Part shown: positions 16,759-24,537 of the stretch, piece by piece
Layout of the letters: every line of letters begins with the position of its first letter
How positions within the stretch are numbered: the stretch's first letter is position 1
Assembly (NCBI RefSeq): GCF_011751885.2
Contig: NZ_CP061771.1
Location: 2,170,001 to 2,234,000, forward strand
DNA: 64,000 nt
Direction of reading: 5' to 3'
Source of the DNA: Salinibacterium sp. ZJ450
GTDB taxonomy: Bacteria > Actinomycetota > Actinomycetes > Actinomycetales > Microbacteriaceae
The notes under the pieces: generated by a model
The model's database searches: none
Seen by the model: the letters and a program-made list of their open reading frames with translations, nothing else
Told to the model about the DNA's origin: nothing
Translations under genes and position numbers: made by a program

Positions 16759-17768
16759 GACGCGACGCGCTCGCTGGCCACCCGCTTGCGGAACACCCAG
16801 TACGACCAGCCCTGGTAGAGCAGCACGCCGGGCAGGATGCAGAGCGCGCCGATGCTGATCACCTGAAGGGCGTAGTCGCTGGCGGCCGCGCTCTGCATGG
16901 TGATCGAGAAGGCGTCGTTCAGCGTGGACGGCAACACGACCGGCAGTTGCGCGGCGAGCGCGGTCACCACGGTCAGCGCGGTGGCGGCGCTGGCGAGGGT
17001 GAAGCCGAGGGCCTCACGGCCGCGCCGGACGATGCCCCACCCCGCGGCGAGCAGCAGCGCCACGACAGCGAGCAGCGCGGCCTGCAGCACCAGCCCGGCA
17101 ACCATCAGCGCAATCGCTGCGGCCAGCGCGGCGACGGCGAGCACGGCGAGCAGCGGGGCGGCGAGCTTGGTGGCCCGCTCCCGCACCGGACCGGTGGTGC
17201 GCAGCGCCAGGAACGTGGCACCGAGCGCGAGGGAGCTGACCAGGCTTGCCAGGGCACCGATGATGGCCCCGGGCGTCATCAGCGGCGCGATGGTGCGGGT
17301 GAGCGCATTCGCGCCGGCCATGACCTCGCCTCCGTCGTTGATCGCGAGCCCGCCGACCATGACGCCGATGACGGCGCCGAAGCCGAGGGCGGCGACGGCG
17401 GATGACGCGGCCAGCGCGACATCCGCGCGGCGACGCCAGCTGGCGCTCTCGTTCTTGATGCGGAACTCGATGGCCACGCCGCGGGCGGCCAGGGCGAGCA
17501 GCACGAGCACGATCGGGAGGTACAGCCCAGACAGCAGCGCGGCGTACCAGTCGGGGAACGCCGCGAAGGTCACGCCGATCGCGGCGACCAGCCACACCTC
17601 ATTGCCGTCCCAGAGCGGCCCGATGGTGCGGATCGCGGCCGACCGCTGGTGCTCGTCGCGACCGAGCAGCGGAGAGAGCATGCCGACACCGAAGTCGAAG
17701 CCCTCGAGCACGAAGAACAGCACCCAGCAGACGATCGTGAGCGCGATCCAAATGATTGTGAGATCCAT
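16755..17768 (-). CDS. cydB: Cytochrome bd ubiquinol/menaquinol oxidase subunit II
   Basis: CydB, the second membrane subunit of the bd-type terminal oxidase, 337 residues. It starts with the family-typical MDLTIIWIALTIVCWVLFF and contains EGFDFGVGML (about 22-31) and GPLWDGNEVW (about 49-58). Nine hydrophobic helices are expected. The ATG at 17768 lies 14 bp after the cydA stop, and its stop overlaps the cydDC start, so the order cydA-cydB-cydDC is one operon. An upstream in-frame extension through cydA is only a shadow frame. Confidence 0.96.
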   Translation of the reverse strand: MDLTIIWIALTIVCWVLFFVLEGFDFGVGMLSPLLGRDEHQRSAAIRTIGPLWDGNEVWLVAAIGVTFAAFPDWYAALLSGLYLPIVLVLLALAARGVAIEFRIKNESASWRRRADVALAASSAVAALGFGAVIGVMVGGLAINDGGEVMAGANALTRTIAPLMTPGAIIGALASLVSSLALGATFLALRTTGPVRERATKLAAPLLAVLAVAALAAAIALMVAGLVLQAALLAVVALLLAAGWGIVRRGREALGFTLASAATALTVVTALAAQLPVVLPSTLNDAFSITMQSAAASDYALQVISIGALCILPGVLLYQGWSYWVFRKRVASERVAS

Positions 17769-17782
17769 GGCAGTGCCTTCCG

Positions 17783-19285
17783 TCAGAACGAGGGCGCGCT
17801 CTGGCGCCGTGAGTCGGGGACGCCTGCGTCCGTGTCGGTGCCCACAGCGGTACCGCTGTCGGCAGCGCTGTCGGAGTCGTCGTCTGCGCCGCGGACGCCG
17901 CCGAGTTCCAGCGACAGCGGCTGCCGGCCGAGGTGCAGCACCAGGCGGATCCAGATCACCGCGAGGATGCCGTAGACCACGGTGAAGCCGCCGATCGACA
18001 GCAGCACCTCGGGGGCGGTCAGCCCCGGCGAGACGCCGTCCTCGGTCTTGAACAGTCCGAACACCAGCCACGGCTGCCGGGCGGTCTCCGAGAAGATCCA
18101 GCCGAAGCTGTTGGCGGCGAGCGGCAGCACCGGCAGCACCGGCACGGTGACCATGAGAATGCGGTGCATCCAGTTGGAGCGGTCCAGGTGTCCGCCCTTG
18201 CGGGTGAACCAGAGGATGATGACCGCGAGCAGCGCGGCGAGCATGCCGACCCCGATCATCAGCCGGAAGGTCCAGTACGCCATCGGAATCAGCGGCATGT
18301 AGTCGCCGGGACCGTACAGCTCGGTGTACTGCGCCTGCAGGTCGTTGAGACCCTGTACCGGCGCGTTCGGGTCGCCGACGGCGAGGATCGACAGCATGTA
18401 CGGGATGTCGAGGGAGAAGAACGGCTCCTCGTCGACGTGGGTCGACAGGGCGAAGATCGAGAACGGGGCACCGGTCTGGGTCTCGTAGAGCCCCTCCGCG
18501 GCGGCCATCTTCATCGGCTGCACCTTGGTGATGACCTTGCCGAGGATGTCGCCGGTCAGCGCGACGGCGGCGCCTCCGGCCAGGGTCACCCAGGCTCCGA
18601 CGCGGGCGAGGGTGCGCCAGGCGGCGCGCTCCGCGACATCCGTCACCTGCTTCTTGCCCCACGCGCGCCACATGCCGAAGGCGAGCACGAGCGCGCCGCC
18701 GGCCATCGCGGCTCCCGCGGCGGTGTGCGGGAACGCGGCCAGGTTGACCTCGTTGGTCATCAGGTCGAAGAAGTTGCTCAGTTCGGCGCGGCCGGTCTCT
18801 TCGTTGACCGTGTAGGCGACCGGGCTCTGCATGAACGAGTTCGCGGCCAGGATGATGAACGCCGACAGGATGGTGCCGATCGCGACGACCCAGATCGTGG
18901 CGAGGTGCACCTTGGCCGGCATCCGGTTCCAACCGAAGTACCAGAGACCGAGGAAGGTCGCCTCCAGGAAGAACGCAAGCATGCCCTCCATGGCGAGCGT
19001 GGGGCCGAACACGTCGCCGTAGAAGCGGGCGAAGTCGCTCCACGCCAAGCCGAACTGGAACTCCTGCACGAGGCCGGTGACGACGCCGACGGCGAAGGTG
19101 ACCAGCAGCACCTTGCCGAGGAACAGGGTGAGCGCCTTGTACTGCTCCTTGCCGGTGCGCAGCCACACGGTCTGCATCACCGCGGTGATCGAGGCCAGGC
19201 TGATCGACAGCGGCACAAAGAAGTAGTGGTAGATCGTCACGACTGCGAATTGCAGTCGTGACAGGTCAGTGACATCCAGTTCCAC
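17783..19285 (-). CDS. cydA: Cytochrome bd oxidase subunit I
   Basis: CydA, the haem-carrying subunit that oxidises quinol and reduces oxygen at low oxygen tension, 500 residues. Visible landmarks are LSRLQFAVVTIYHYFFVP at the N-terminus (axial His near 20), the second-helix EFQFG, the quinol-site segment before VQPMKMAAAEG, and GRQPW at about residue 416. The Q-loop is of the short type. It heads the cyd operon. Its start faces blaI across 84 bp that contain BlaI-like dyads, so it may be controlled by that repressor. The C-terminal 40 residues are acidic and poorly conserved. Confidence 0.96.
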   Translation of the reverse strand: MELDVTDLSRLQFAVVTIYHYFFVPLSISLASITAVMQTVWLRTGKEQYKALTLFLGKVLLVTFAVGVVTGLVQEFQFGLAWSDFARFYGDVFGPTLAMEGMLAFFLEATFLGLWYFGWNRMPAKVHLATIWVVAIGTILSAFIILAANSFMQSPVAYTVNEETGRAELSNFFDLMTNEVNLAAFPHTAAGAAMAGGALVLAFGMWRAWGKKQVTDVAERAAWRTLARVGAWVTLAGGAAVALTGDILGKVITKVQPMKMAAAEGLYETQTGAPFSIFALSTHVDEEPFFSLDIPYMLSILAVGDPNAPVQGLNDLQAQYTELYGPGDYMPLIPMAYWTFRLMIGVGMLAALLAVIILWFTRKGGHLDRSNWMHRILMVTVPVLPVLPLAANSFGWIFSETARQPWLVFGLFKTEDGVSPGLTAPEVLLSIGGFTVVYGILAVIWIRLVLHLGRQPLSLELGGVRGADDDSDSAADSGTAVGTDTDAGVPDSRRQSAPSF

Positions 19286-19310
19286 GGGGTCTCCAGTCGG
19301 TCTACGACGT

Positions 19311-19357
19311 TACGTAGTAATTACTACCACATGTAGTACTTAGACGTGTAGTACGTC
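19311..19357. promoter_or_regulatory. Candidate BlaI operator cluster between cydA and blaI
   Basis: Three overlapping dyads are visible: the palindrome TAGTAATTACTA (19315-19326); TACTAC-N5-GTAGTA (19322-19338), which resembles BlaI/MecI operators built on TACTAC/GTAGTA; and GACGT-N5-ACGTC (19343-19357). TGTAGTAC also repeats directly at 19332 and 19347. The cluster is AT-rich in a GC-rich genome and sits about 13 bp upstream of blaI and 26 bp upstream of cydA, so a bound repressor could control both. Confidence 0.75.
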
Positions 19358-19369
19358 GGATGACGTAGA

Positions 19370-19750
19370 ATGGCGCGTATGGGACTGGGCGAACTCGAAA
19401 ACGACGTCATGCGCCAGCTGTGGGCATCTGAAGCCCCGCTGACCGTGCGCGAGGTGCATGAACGCCTCGCCGAGAACCGCACGCTGGCTTACACCACGGT
19501 GATGACGGTGCTCGATCGCCTGGCGCGCAAGGGCGTCGTCCGGCAGGAGCGCAGCGGCCGCGCCTACCTCTACTCCGCCGCGAGCAGCCGCGAAGAAATG
19601 GCGGCAGAGTTGATGCTCGACGCCCTCGGCGAGGTCAGCGATCCCGGCGCGCGTCTTGCCGCCCTGCAGTACTTCGTCGGCAAGGTCGGCAAGCGCGAGG
19701 CCGAGGCGATCCAGGAAGCCCTGCAGACGAGCGCAGACCGCGCACTGTGA
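19370..19750 (+). CDS. blaI: BlaI/MecI/CopY family transcriptional repressor
   Basis: Small winged-helix repressor of 126 residues. The recognition helix lies in the LTVREVHERL...LAYTTVMTVLDRLARKGVV region (about 24-57), followed by the dimerisation segment with the LMLDAL stretch. BlaI proteins are inactivated by proteolysis triggered by an M56 membrane peptidase, and that partner is encoded immediately downstream with a GTGA overlap. An ATG at 19379 is an alternative start. It probably autoregulates through the dyads just upstream. No beta-lactamase gene is visible nearby, whereas the cytochrome bd operon is divergent from it. Confidence 0.9.
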   Translation: MARMGLGELENDVMRQLWASEAPLTVREVHERLAENRTLAYTTVMTVLDRLARKGVVRQERSGRAYLYSAASSREEMAAELMLDALGEVSDPGARLAALQYFVGKVGKREAEAIQEALQTSADRAL

Positions 19751-20640
19751 CCGGCGTCTGGCTCGCCGCACTCGCCCTGCTGCTGGCAGGGCCGGTTCCG
19801 GATGCGCTCGGCCGGGCGCGCTGGACGGCTCGCGCGCCGCGCGCGGCCGTCGTGCTCTGGCAGGCCATCGCGGTCGCCGCCGTGCTGGCGGGCATCGGCA
19901 GCGTGCTCGCGCTGCCCGAAGAGGTCGTGCGGCTGCAGGCCGCCCAGGACCAGTTGGAGTTCGGCCCCGACCTGATCGCCGCAGCGACGATCGCCGCGCT
20001 GATGGCCGGCACCATCGTGCTGCGACTGTTCGTCTCGCTCGGCCGGCTGGCGATCAGCACGCGCCGGCGCCGGCAGCGGCACCGCGACCTGGTCGACCTG
20101 ATCTCGCATGACGTCGCGAACCAGAACCTGGATCTGCGCATCCTGGACGGCGCTCACCCTGTGGCCTATTGCGTTCCCGGCCGCCGTGCTCGCGTGGTGA
20201 TCTCGACCGGCACCACCGAGCTGCTGACCGCCAAGCAGGTCGACGCCGTCGTGGCGCACGAGCGCGCGCACCTACGCAGTCGGCATGACCTCGTGATCGA
20301 GGCGTTCACCGCGCTGCACGCGGCGTTCCCGCGGTGGGTGCGTAGCCAGATCGCGCTCGAATCGGTGCACCAGCTGCTTGAGATGCTGGCCGATGACAGT
20401 GCCGCCCGCCAGCACGGCCGGCAGGTTCTCGTCGGCGCGATCACGGCAATGACAACGACGGATGACGCCGAGGCTGTTGCCCGCATCGGTCGCCTCCGCC
20501 CGCCTGTCGCCGATGCTGGTCCACCCCGGCGGCGCCTCGCCGCAGCGATGTACGCCGGTGCCGCCGCTGTGCTGCTCATTCCGACGGTGTCGCTGGCGAT
20601 GCCGTGGTTGACCGAGGCTTACGCGGCCCTGCCTTTCTGA
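19747..20640 (+). CDS. M56 family membrane metallopeptidase (BlaR1-like, no PBP sensor)
   Basis: Zinc peptidase of the BlaR1/MecR1 family, 297 residues. Hydrophobic segments lie at about 3-22, 33-56, 77-97 and 268-288. The zinc motif HERAH is at 171-175. The large penicillin-binding sensor domain of BlaR1 is missing, so the inducing signal is unlikely to be a covalently bound beta-lactam. The GTG start overlaps the blaI stop, so the two are translationally coupled. The expected role is to release BlaI from its operators. Confidence 0.88.
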   Translation: MTGVWLAALALLLAGPVPDALGRARWTARAPRAAVVLWQAIAVAAVLAGIGSVLALPEEVVRLQAAQDQLEFGPDLIAAATIAALMAGTIVLRLFVSLGRLAISTRRRRQRHRDLVDLISHDVANQNLDLRILDGAHPVAYCVPGRRARVVISTGTTELLTAKQVDAVVAHERAHLRSRHDLVIEAFTALHAAFPRWVRSQIALESVHQLLEMLADDSAARQHGRQVLVGAITAMTTTDDAEAVARIGRLRPPVADAGPPRRRLAAAMYAGAAAVLLIPTVSLAMPWLTEAYAALPF

Positions 20641-20863
20641 GGCTGCTGACGGCTGACGGCCGGACAACCCCATCAGATTCCAGTAGGCACAACTCTCACC
20701 CGATTGCAGGTGGGTCGCGGAGCCGCTTCGCTCGCCCTGCGGTGAGCCAGCTGCCGACCGAGGCCTAGCGCGATCCGCGACATTCACGACCCGGGGTTAT
20801 GTAAACATGGAGGTGAAAGAAGCCGAACCGACCACACGTTTTGAGTCGGCATGGGAGTCGGAC

Positions 20864-21772
20864 ATGAGCCTGCAGGGCAAGGTCGCGTTGGTGGCGGGAG
20901 CCACCCGTGGTGCAGGGCGCGGAATCGCCGTCGAGCTCGGTGCGGCGGGAGCCACGGTTTATGTGACGGGGCGCACCACCCGGGAACGCGCATCCGAGTA
21001 CGGGCGTCCCGAAACCATCGAGGAGACCGCTGAACTGGTCACCCGTGCGGGTGGCATCGGCATTGCCGTGCCCGTCGACCATCTCGTCCCCGACCAGGTC
21101 GGCGCTCTGGTCGACCGCATCCGTGTTGAGCAGGGGCGCCTCGACGTGCTCGTCAACGACATCTGGGGTGGCGAACTGCTCTTCGAATGGGATAAACCCG
21201 TCTGGGAACACGACCTGGACAATGGCCTGCGCCTCCTGCGTCTCGCGATCGACACCCACCTCATCACGGCGCACTACGCCCTGCCGCTGCTCATCGAACG
21301 GCCTGGCGGCCTGCTCGTTGAAGTCACCGATGGGACGGCGGAGTACAACGCCCAGCACTACCGGAACTCGCCCTTTTATGACCTTGCGAAGGTTGCCGTG
21401 AACCGCATGGCGTGGGCGCATGCGAAAGACCTGGAGCCGCACCGCGCGACGGCGGTGTCACTCACACCGGGCTGGATGCGGTCGGAGATCATGCTCGATG
21501 TCTATGGCGTCACGGAGCGGAACTGGCGCGACGCGATCGAGCAGGTGCCGCACTTTGCAATCTCCGAGACGCCCCGCTTCGTCGGACGGGCCGTCGCAGC
21601 GCTCGCCGCTGACCCCGAGCACGCCCGCTGGAATGGCCAGTCATTGTCCAGCGGCGCACTTGCCACGGAGTACGGCTTCACAGATCTGGACGGCTCCCGC
21701 CCCGACGCCTGGCGGTACATCGTGGAGGTACAGGATGCCGGGAAGCCCGCCGACACCGCGGGCTACCGCTGA
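20864..21772 (+). CDS. Short-chain dehydrogenase/reductase
   Basis: SDR-fold NAD(P)-dependent oxidoreductase of 302 residues. It has the nucleotide loop AGATRGAGRG (about residues 10-19) and the catalytic YxxxK as YDLAK. NDIWGGE occupies the place of the usual NNAG. The start at ATG 20864 is supported by GGGAG seven bases before it; an in-frame ATG 57 bases upstream gives an atypical N-terminus. The substrate is unknown. It stands as a single gene, convergent with an EamA exporter. Confidence 0.85.
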   Translation: MSLQGKVALVAGATRGAGRGIAVELGAAGATVYVTGRTTRERASEYGRPETIEETAELVTRAGGIGIAVPVDHLVPDQVGALVDRIRVEQGRLDVLVNDIWGGELLFEWDKPVWEHDLDNGLRLLRLAIDTHLITAHYALPLLIERPGGLLVEVTDGTAEYNAQHYRNSPFYDLAKVAVNRMAWAHAKDLEPHRATAVSLTPGWMRSEIMLDVYGVTERNWRDAIEQVPHFAISETPRFVGRAVAALAADPEHARWNGQSLSSGALATEYGFTDLDGSRPDAWRYIVEVQDAGKPADTAGYR

Positions 21773-21820
21773 TCTCCTGACAGTGAGCACGTCCGAGACC
21801 GAATGAGGTGAGTCGGGCGG

Positions 21821-22771
21821 TTAGCGGGCGCCGTCGCGCTCTGCGGCCAGCGACGAGACGACCCGGCCAGCCGGCCGCCGAACCGCCGCGGCACTCAGCA
21901 CGACAAGCGCCGCGGCCAGCACGATGAAACCGGCCACCCCGCTCGCGCTGAGCTGCTCGTTGAGAACGAGCAGAGCGAGCAGGCTCGCCGTGAGCGGCTC
22001 GGCGAGAGTGAGGGTCGAGACTGTGGGCGCCGACAGGGTCGAGAGACCCCGCCCGAACAGCACATAGCCGAGCGTCGTCGTGATCAGGCCGAGCCACAGA
22101 GCCATCGCCAGGCCCTCAGGCGTGACCAGCCAGGCGAGATCGGACAGCAGCAGAATCGGCAGGCTGGCCAGCGCCGCACCGCCGAAGACGGCGCCCATCG
22201 AGGCATCCGCGCCCCAGCCGCGCTGGAGCAGCGCCTTCGCCGCGAGGGTATACACGGCGTAGGAGGCGCCGGCGCCGATCGAGCCGGCGAGTCCGGCAGG
22301 ACTGATTCCGGATGCCCCGGCCTCGAAAACCCCGCCGAGCAGCGCCACCCCGACCGCTGCGATCGCGGTGGCAATCAGCCATGGCGTGCCGGGATAGCGG
22401 CGGTTCAGTACCCAGTCGAGGGCGCCGGTGATCACCGGCGCTGAGCCGAGCGCGACCACGGTGCCGATCGCCACGCCGTTTTCGGCGGTGCCGAAGAAGA
22501 ATGCCGGCTGATAGGCGACGATGCCCGCGGCACCGGCCACGACAACCAGCCACGCCGGTCCGCGACGCCGGGGAGTCAGACGGTGAGCCTTCGGGCGACG
22601 CTTCTGGCGACCGCGCATGGACAGCCAGGCGACGAGGGCGAGCGCCCCTCCCCCGATTACGATGCGGACGGCGCCGAGGGATGTCGCGGAGGCGTCGGGG
22701 CCGAGCGCTTGCGCGGTACCGGTCGTGCCGAAACAGACCGCAGCCAGCAGCACGAACACGACGCCTCTCAC
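21821..22771 (-). CDS. EamA/DMT family exporter
   Basis: Ten-helix drug/metabolite transporter of 316 residues made of two EamA repeats, the first near residues 1-130 and the second near 145-285. The start is taken as the GTG at 22771, giving VRGVVFVLLAAVCFGTTG, with the first helix directly at the N-terminus. The in-frame extension upstream is Arg/Pro-rich and runs towards the decayed mutM segment, so it is unlikely to be translated. The exported substrate is not predictable. Confidence 0.85.
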   Translation of the reverse strand: MRGVVFVLLAAVCFGTTGTAQALGPDASATSLGAVRIVIGGGALALVAWLSMRGRQKRRPKAHRLTPRRRGPAWLVVVAGAAGIVAYQPAFFFGTAENGVAIGTVVALGSAPVITGALDWVLNRRYPGTPWLIATAIAAVGVALLGGVFEAGASGISPAGLAGSIGAGASYAVYTLAAKALLQRGWGADASMGAVFGGAALASLPILLLSDLAWLVTPEGLAMALWLGLITTTLGYVLFGRGLSTLSAPTVSTLTLAEPLTASLLALLVLNEQLSASGVAGFIVLAAALVVLSAAAVRRPAGRVVSSLAAERDGAR

Positions 22772-22847
22772 CCGTCGATTCTGGCACGGCGGGTGCGGCG
22801 ATTCCGGCCGAGCGTGCCCCGCCCGGCGGCGCCGCATGCCACACGCC

Positions 22848-23119
22848 ACGCGAACGCTGTGTTTCCGGACGACCGAGCTTGCCGCGGCGGGTGCTCTCGG
22901 CCAGAAACGGCGCGTTCATCGATCAACGTCCGGCGGGCTGCGATGCATCCGCCCCGATGCTCAGCGCAGTCGCTGGCAGAAGGGGAGGAAGTGGGAGCCG
23001 CGGTTCATAAACTGCTCGCGCCCGATCGGCCTGCGGCAGCGCGGACACGGTTTGCCCTGTTGCCCTAGGTGTTCAGCGAGTGCGAGAAGTATCCCCCGCC
23101 GGCCGATTGCGTTCACGTT
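22848..23119 (-). pseudogene. Decayed duplicate of the mutM 3' end and its downstream palindrome
   Basis: This stretch aligns over its whole length with 24275-24537, the end of intact mutM plus its downstream hairpin. Read on the minus strand it preserves HSLN, GQQGKPCPRC and REQFMNRGSHF. However, an in-frame TAG replaces the Tyr codon of NAYG, about seven extra bases shift the frame upstream of it, and the last Zn-finger region reads LPFC instead of CAFC. The equivalent stop codon is at 22961-22963. It is a remnant, not a gene. Together with the intact copy it forms direct repeats around the HNH gene. Confidence 0.85.
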
Positions 23120-23128
23120 GATCTAAAC

Positions 23129-23163
23129 GCGGAGACCCGGAGCCAATGGCTCCGGGTCTCCGC
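23129..23163 (-). terminator. Terminator of the HNH gene
   Basis: A perfect 16-bp stem, GCGGAGACCCGGAGCC (23129-23144) with its complement at 23148-23163, closes a three-base loop AAT. On the minus strand it is followed by TTTAGATC. It lies 10 bp after the HNH stop codon. Confidence 0.85.
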
Positions 23164-23172
23164 TCTGTGCGG

Positions 23173-24171
23173 TTACGCGACGATCTTCGCACCCTTGGTG
23201 CGATTGCACCTCCAGCAGAGGGTCTGCAAGTTCTCGGGGACGCTAAGGCCGCCCTTTGAAACAGGCATCATGTGGTCGACCTCGAGCAGCAGATGAGGCT
23301 CAGCGGCCAGCGAGACACCGCACTGCAGGCAGGTGTGGCGATCGCGCTCCTTGATCTGGCCGCGCAGACGCGCCGTCATCAACGCGCGCTGGCCAGCAGC
23401 AGACTTCGTCCAGCGAATCTTCTCAACCAGAGTCGCCGACAGCGACTCCAGCGTCGGGGTGTTGAGTTGAATTCTTGTCTCCTGGCCAGTGTTTCCACCC
23501 GCAGAGGTGTACTGGAACTTGTACTGCGGATAAGGCACCGCAATGGGTGACAGGTGCACGCCCACCTGATCCCAGAATTCCGTGGGGTAGTGCTTCATGA
23601 TGAACGCCGGAGGGTTGATCTTTGCGGCGATCTCACCCTCGCGACCCTTAACGTTGCCAACCGCCTCTTCGAGCCGCGCGATGTCGTTCGCGACGCGCTG
23701 CACGTCGGAAAGGGTCGCCTGGTCGGCCTTGATACCGAAGTACTTCATCAAGTACTTAATCGGCTCCTGACTCGCGTTACGAATGACCTGCAGAGAAGCA
23801 TTGTGAACGTGCGGCGCGTACTGCGCGACGTTGCGGTCGCGACGGTTATTCCATGCTGACGTGTTCTCGAACGTAGCGAGGTGCGCGTGCTGACCTGTGG
23901 CGGACGCGCCAAGTTCGAAGGAGCCCTGAGAGCGAATCTCGGCGACGTAGTTGACCACTTCGTTGTGCTCGGAGACGACCGAAGTGATCTGTGCTTTCAG
24001 GTTCTGGAAGTGCTCGGAACCAAAATAGCGATTCTTACGGATCGTGCGAACGATCGGGTTGGCGAGAAGAACCAACCCTACAGTGAGAAGCACGACCCAG
24101 CCGTTCTGCGTCAGGCTACTGAGGAGGATCGGAAGCGCGATCAGGAGGGTGATGAAGAGCGGTTTTGGCAT
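23173..24171 (-). CDS. Membrane-anchored HNH endonuclease
   Basis: Protein of 332 residues. Two hydrophobic segments lie at about 5-20 and 25-42, followed by a basic RTIRKNRYF stretch, so the rest is predicted to face the cytoplasm. A mostly helical middle part (about 50-190) precedes a domain of unknown function with QYKFQYTSAGGN and RALMTARLRG. The C-terminal HNH/McrA-type nuclease has C281xxC284, D299-H300, N314, C319xxC322 and NRTKG. SD GGAAAG precedes the ATG. The gene is less GC-rich than its neighbours and lies between direct repeats of the mutM 3' end, which suggests acquisition. A defence or DNA-processing role is inferred; no substrate is known. Confidence 0.85.
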   Translation of the reverse strand: MPKPLFITLLIALPILLSSLTQNGWVVLLTVGLVLLANPIVRTIRKNRYFGSEHFQNLKAQITSVVSEHNEVVNYVAEIRSQGSFELGASATGQHAHLATFENTSAWNNRRDRNVAQYAPHVHNASLQVIRNASQEPIKYLMKYFGIKADQATLSDVQRVANDIARLEEAVGNVKGREGEIAAKINPPAFIMKHYPTEFWDQVGVHLSPIAVPYPQYKFQYTSAGGNTGQETRIQLNTPTLESLSATLVEKIRWTKSAAGQRALMTARLRGQIKERDRHTCLQCGVSLAAEPHLLLEVDHMMPVSKGGLSVPENLQTLCWRCNRTKGAKIVA

Positions 24172-24274
24172 GCCTTGAGCTTTCCGAAAGGGCGAACAAA
24201 GTCAACCTATTGATCCTGCCACGTTCCTCCGAATTTTGCTCGCAAAACGACCTTGCACCAGTGGACCAGGAGCA

Positions 24275-24537
24275 ACGCGAACGCTGTGTTTCCGGCCGCG
24301 TGCGCGTGCCGCGGCGGGCGCTCTCGGCCGAAAACACAGGGTTCACCGACAATGTCCGGCAGGTGCGGTCACCCGCCGCGCTGCTCAGCGCACACGTTGG
24401 CAGAACGCGCAGAAGTGCGAGCCGCGGTTCATGAACTGCTCGCGCCGGATCGGCCTGCCGCAGCGCGGGCACGGGTTGCCCTGCTGCCCGTAGGCGTTCA
24501 GCGAGTGCGAGAAGTAGCCGGATGCCCCGTTCACGTT
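24275..24537. repeat. Direct-repeat copy B (intact mutM 3' end)
   Basis: Homologous to 22848-23119 in the same orientation. It covers the mutM C-terminal zinc-finger coding region and the downstream palindrome. The two copies bracket a unique segment of about 1.15 kb holding only the HNH gene, its promoter and its terminator. Confidence 0.85.
24279..24344 (-). terminator. Palindrome downstream of mutM
   Basis: The 20-base arms GAACGCTGTGTTTCCGGCCG (24279-24298) and its near-complement (24325-24344) match at 18 positions. It lies 40 bp beyond the mutM stop. The decayed copy keeps the same arms at 22852-22871 and 22898-22917 with more mismatches. A transcription end for the rpmF-rnc-mutM operon is inferred. 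Confidence 0.6.

Noticed and set aside
16755-19166. Apparent 803-residue protein running through cydA and cydB on the minus strand
   Set aside because: The first part is a shifted-frame translation of cydA with Arg-rich nonsense. Only the cydB portion from 17768 is real.
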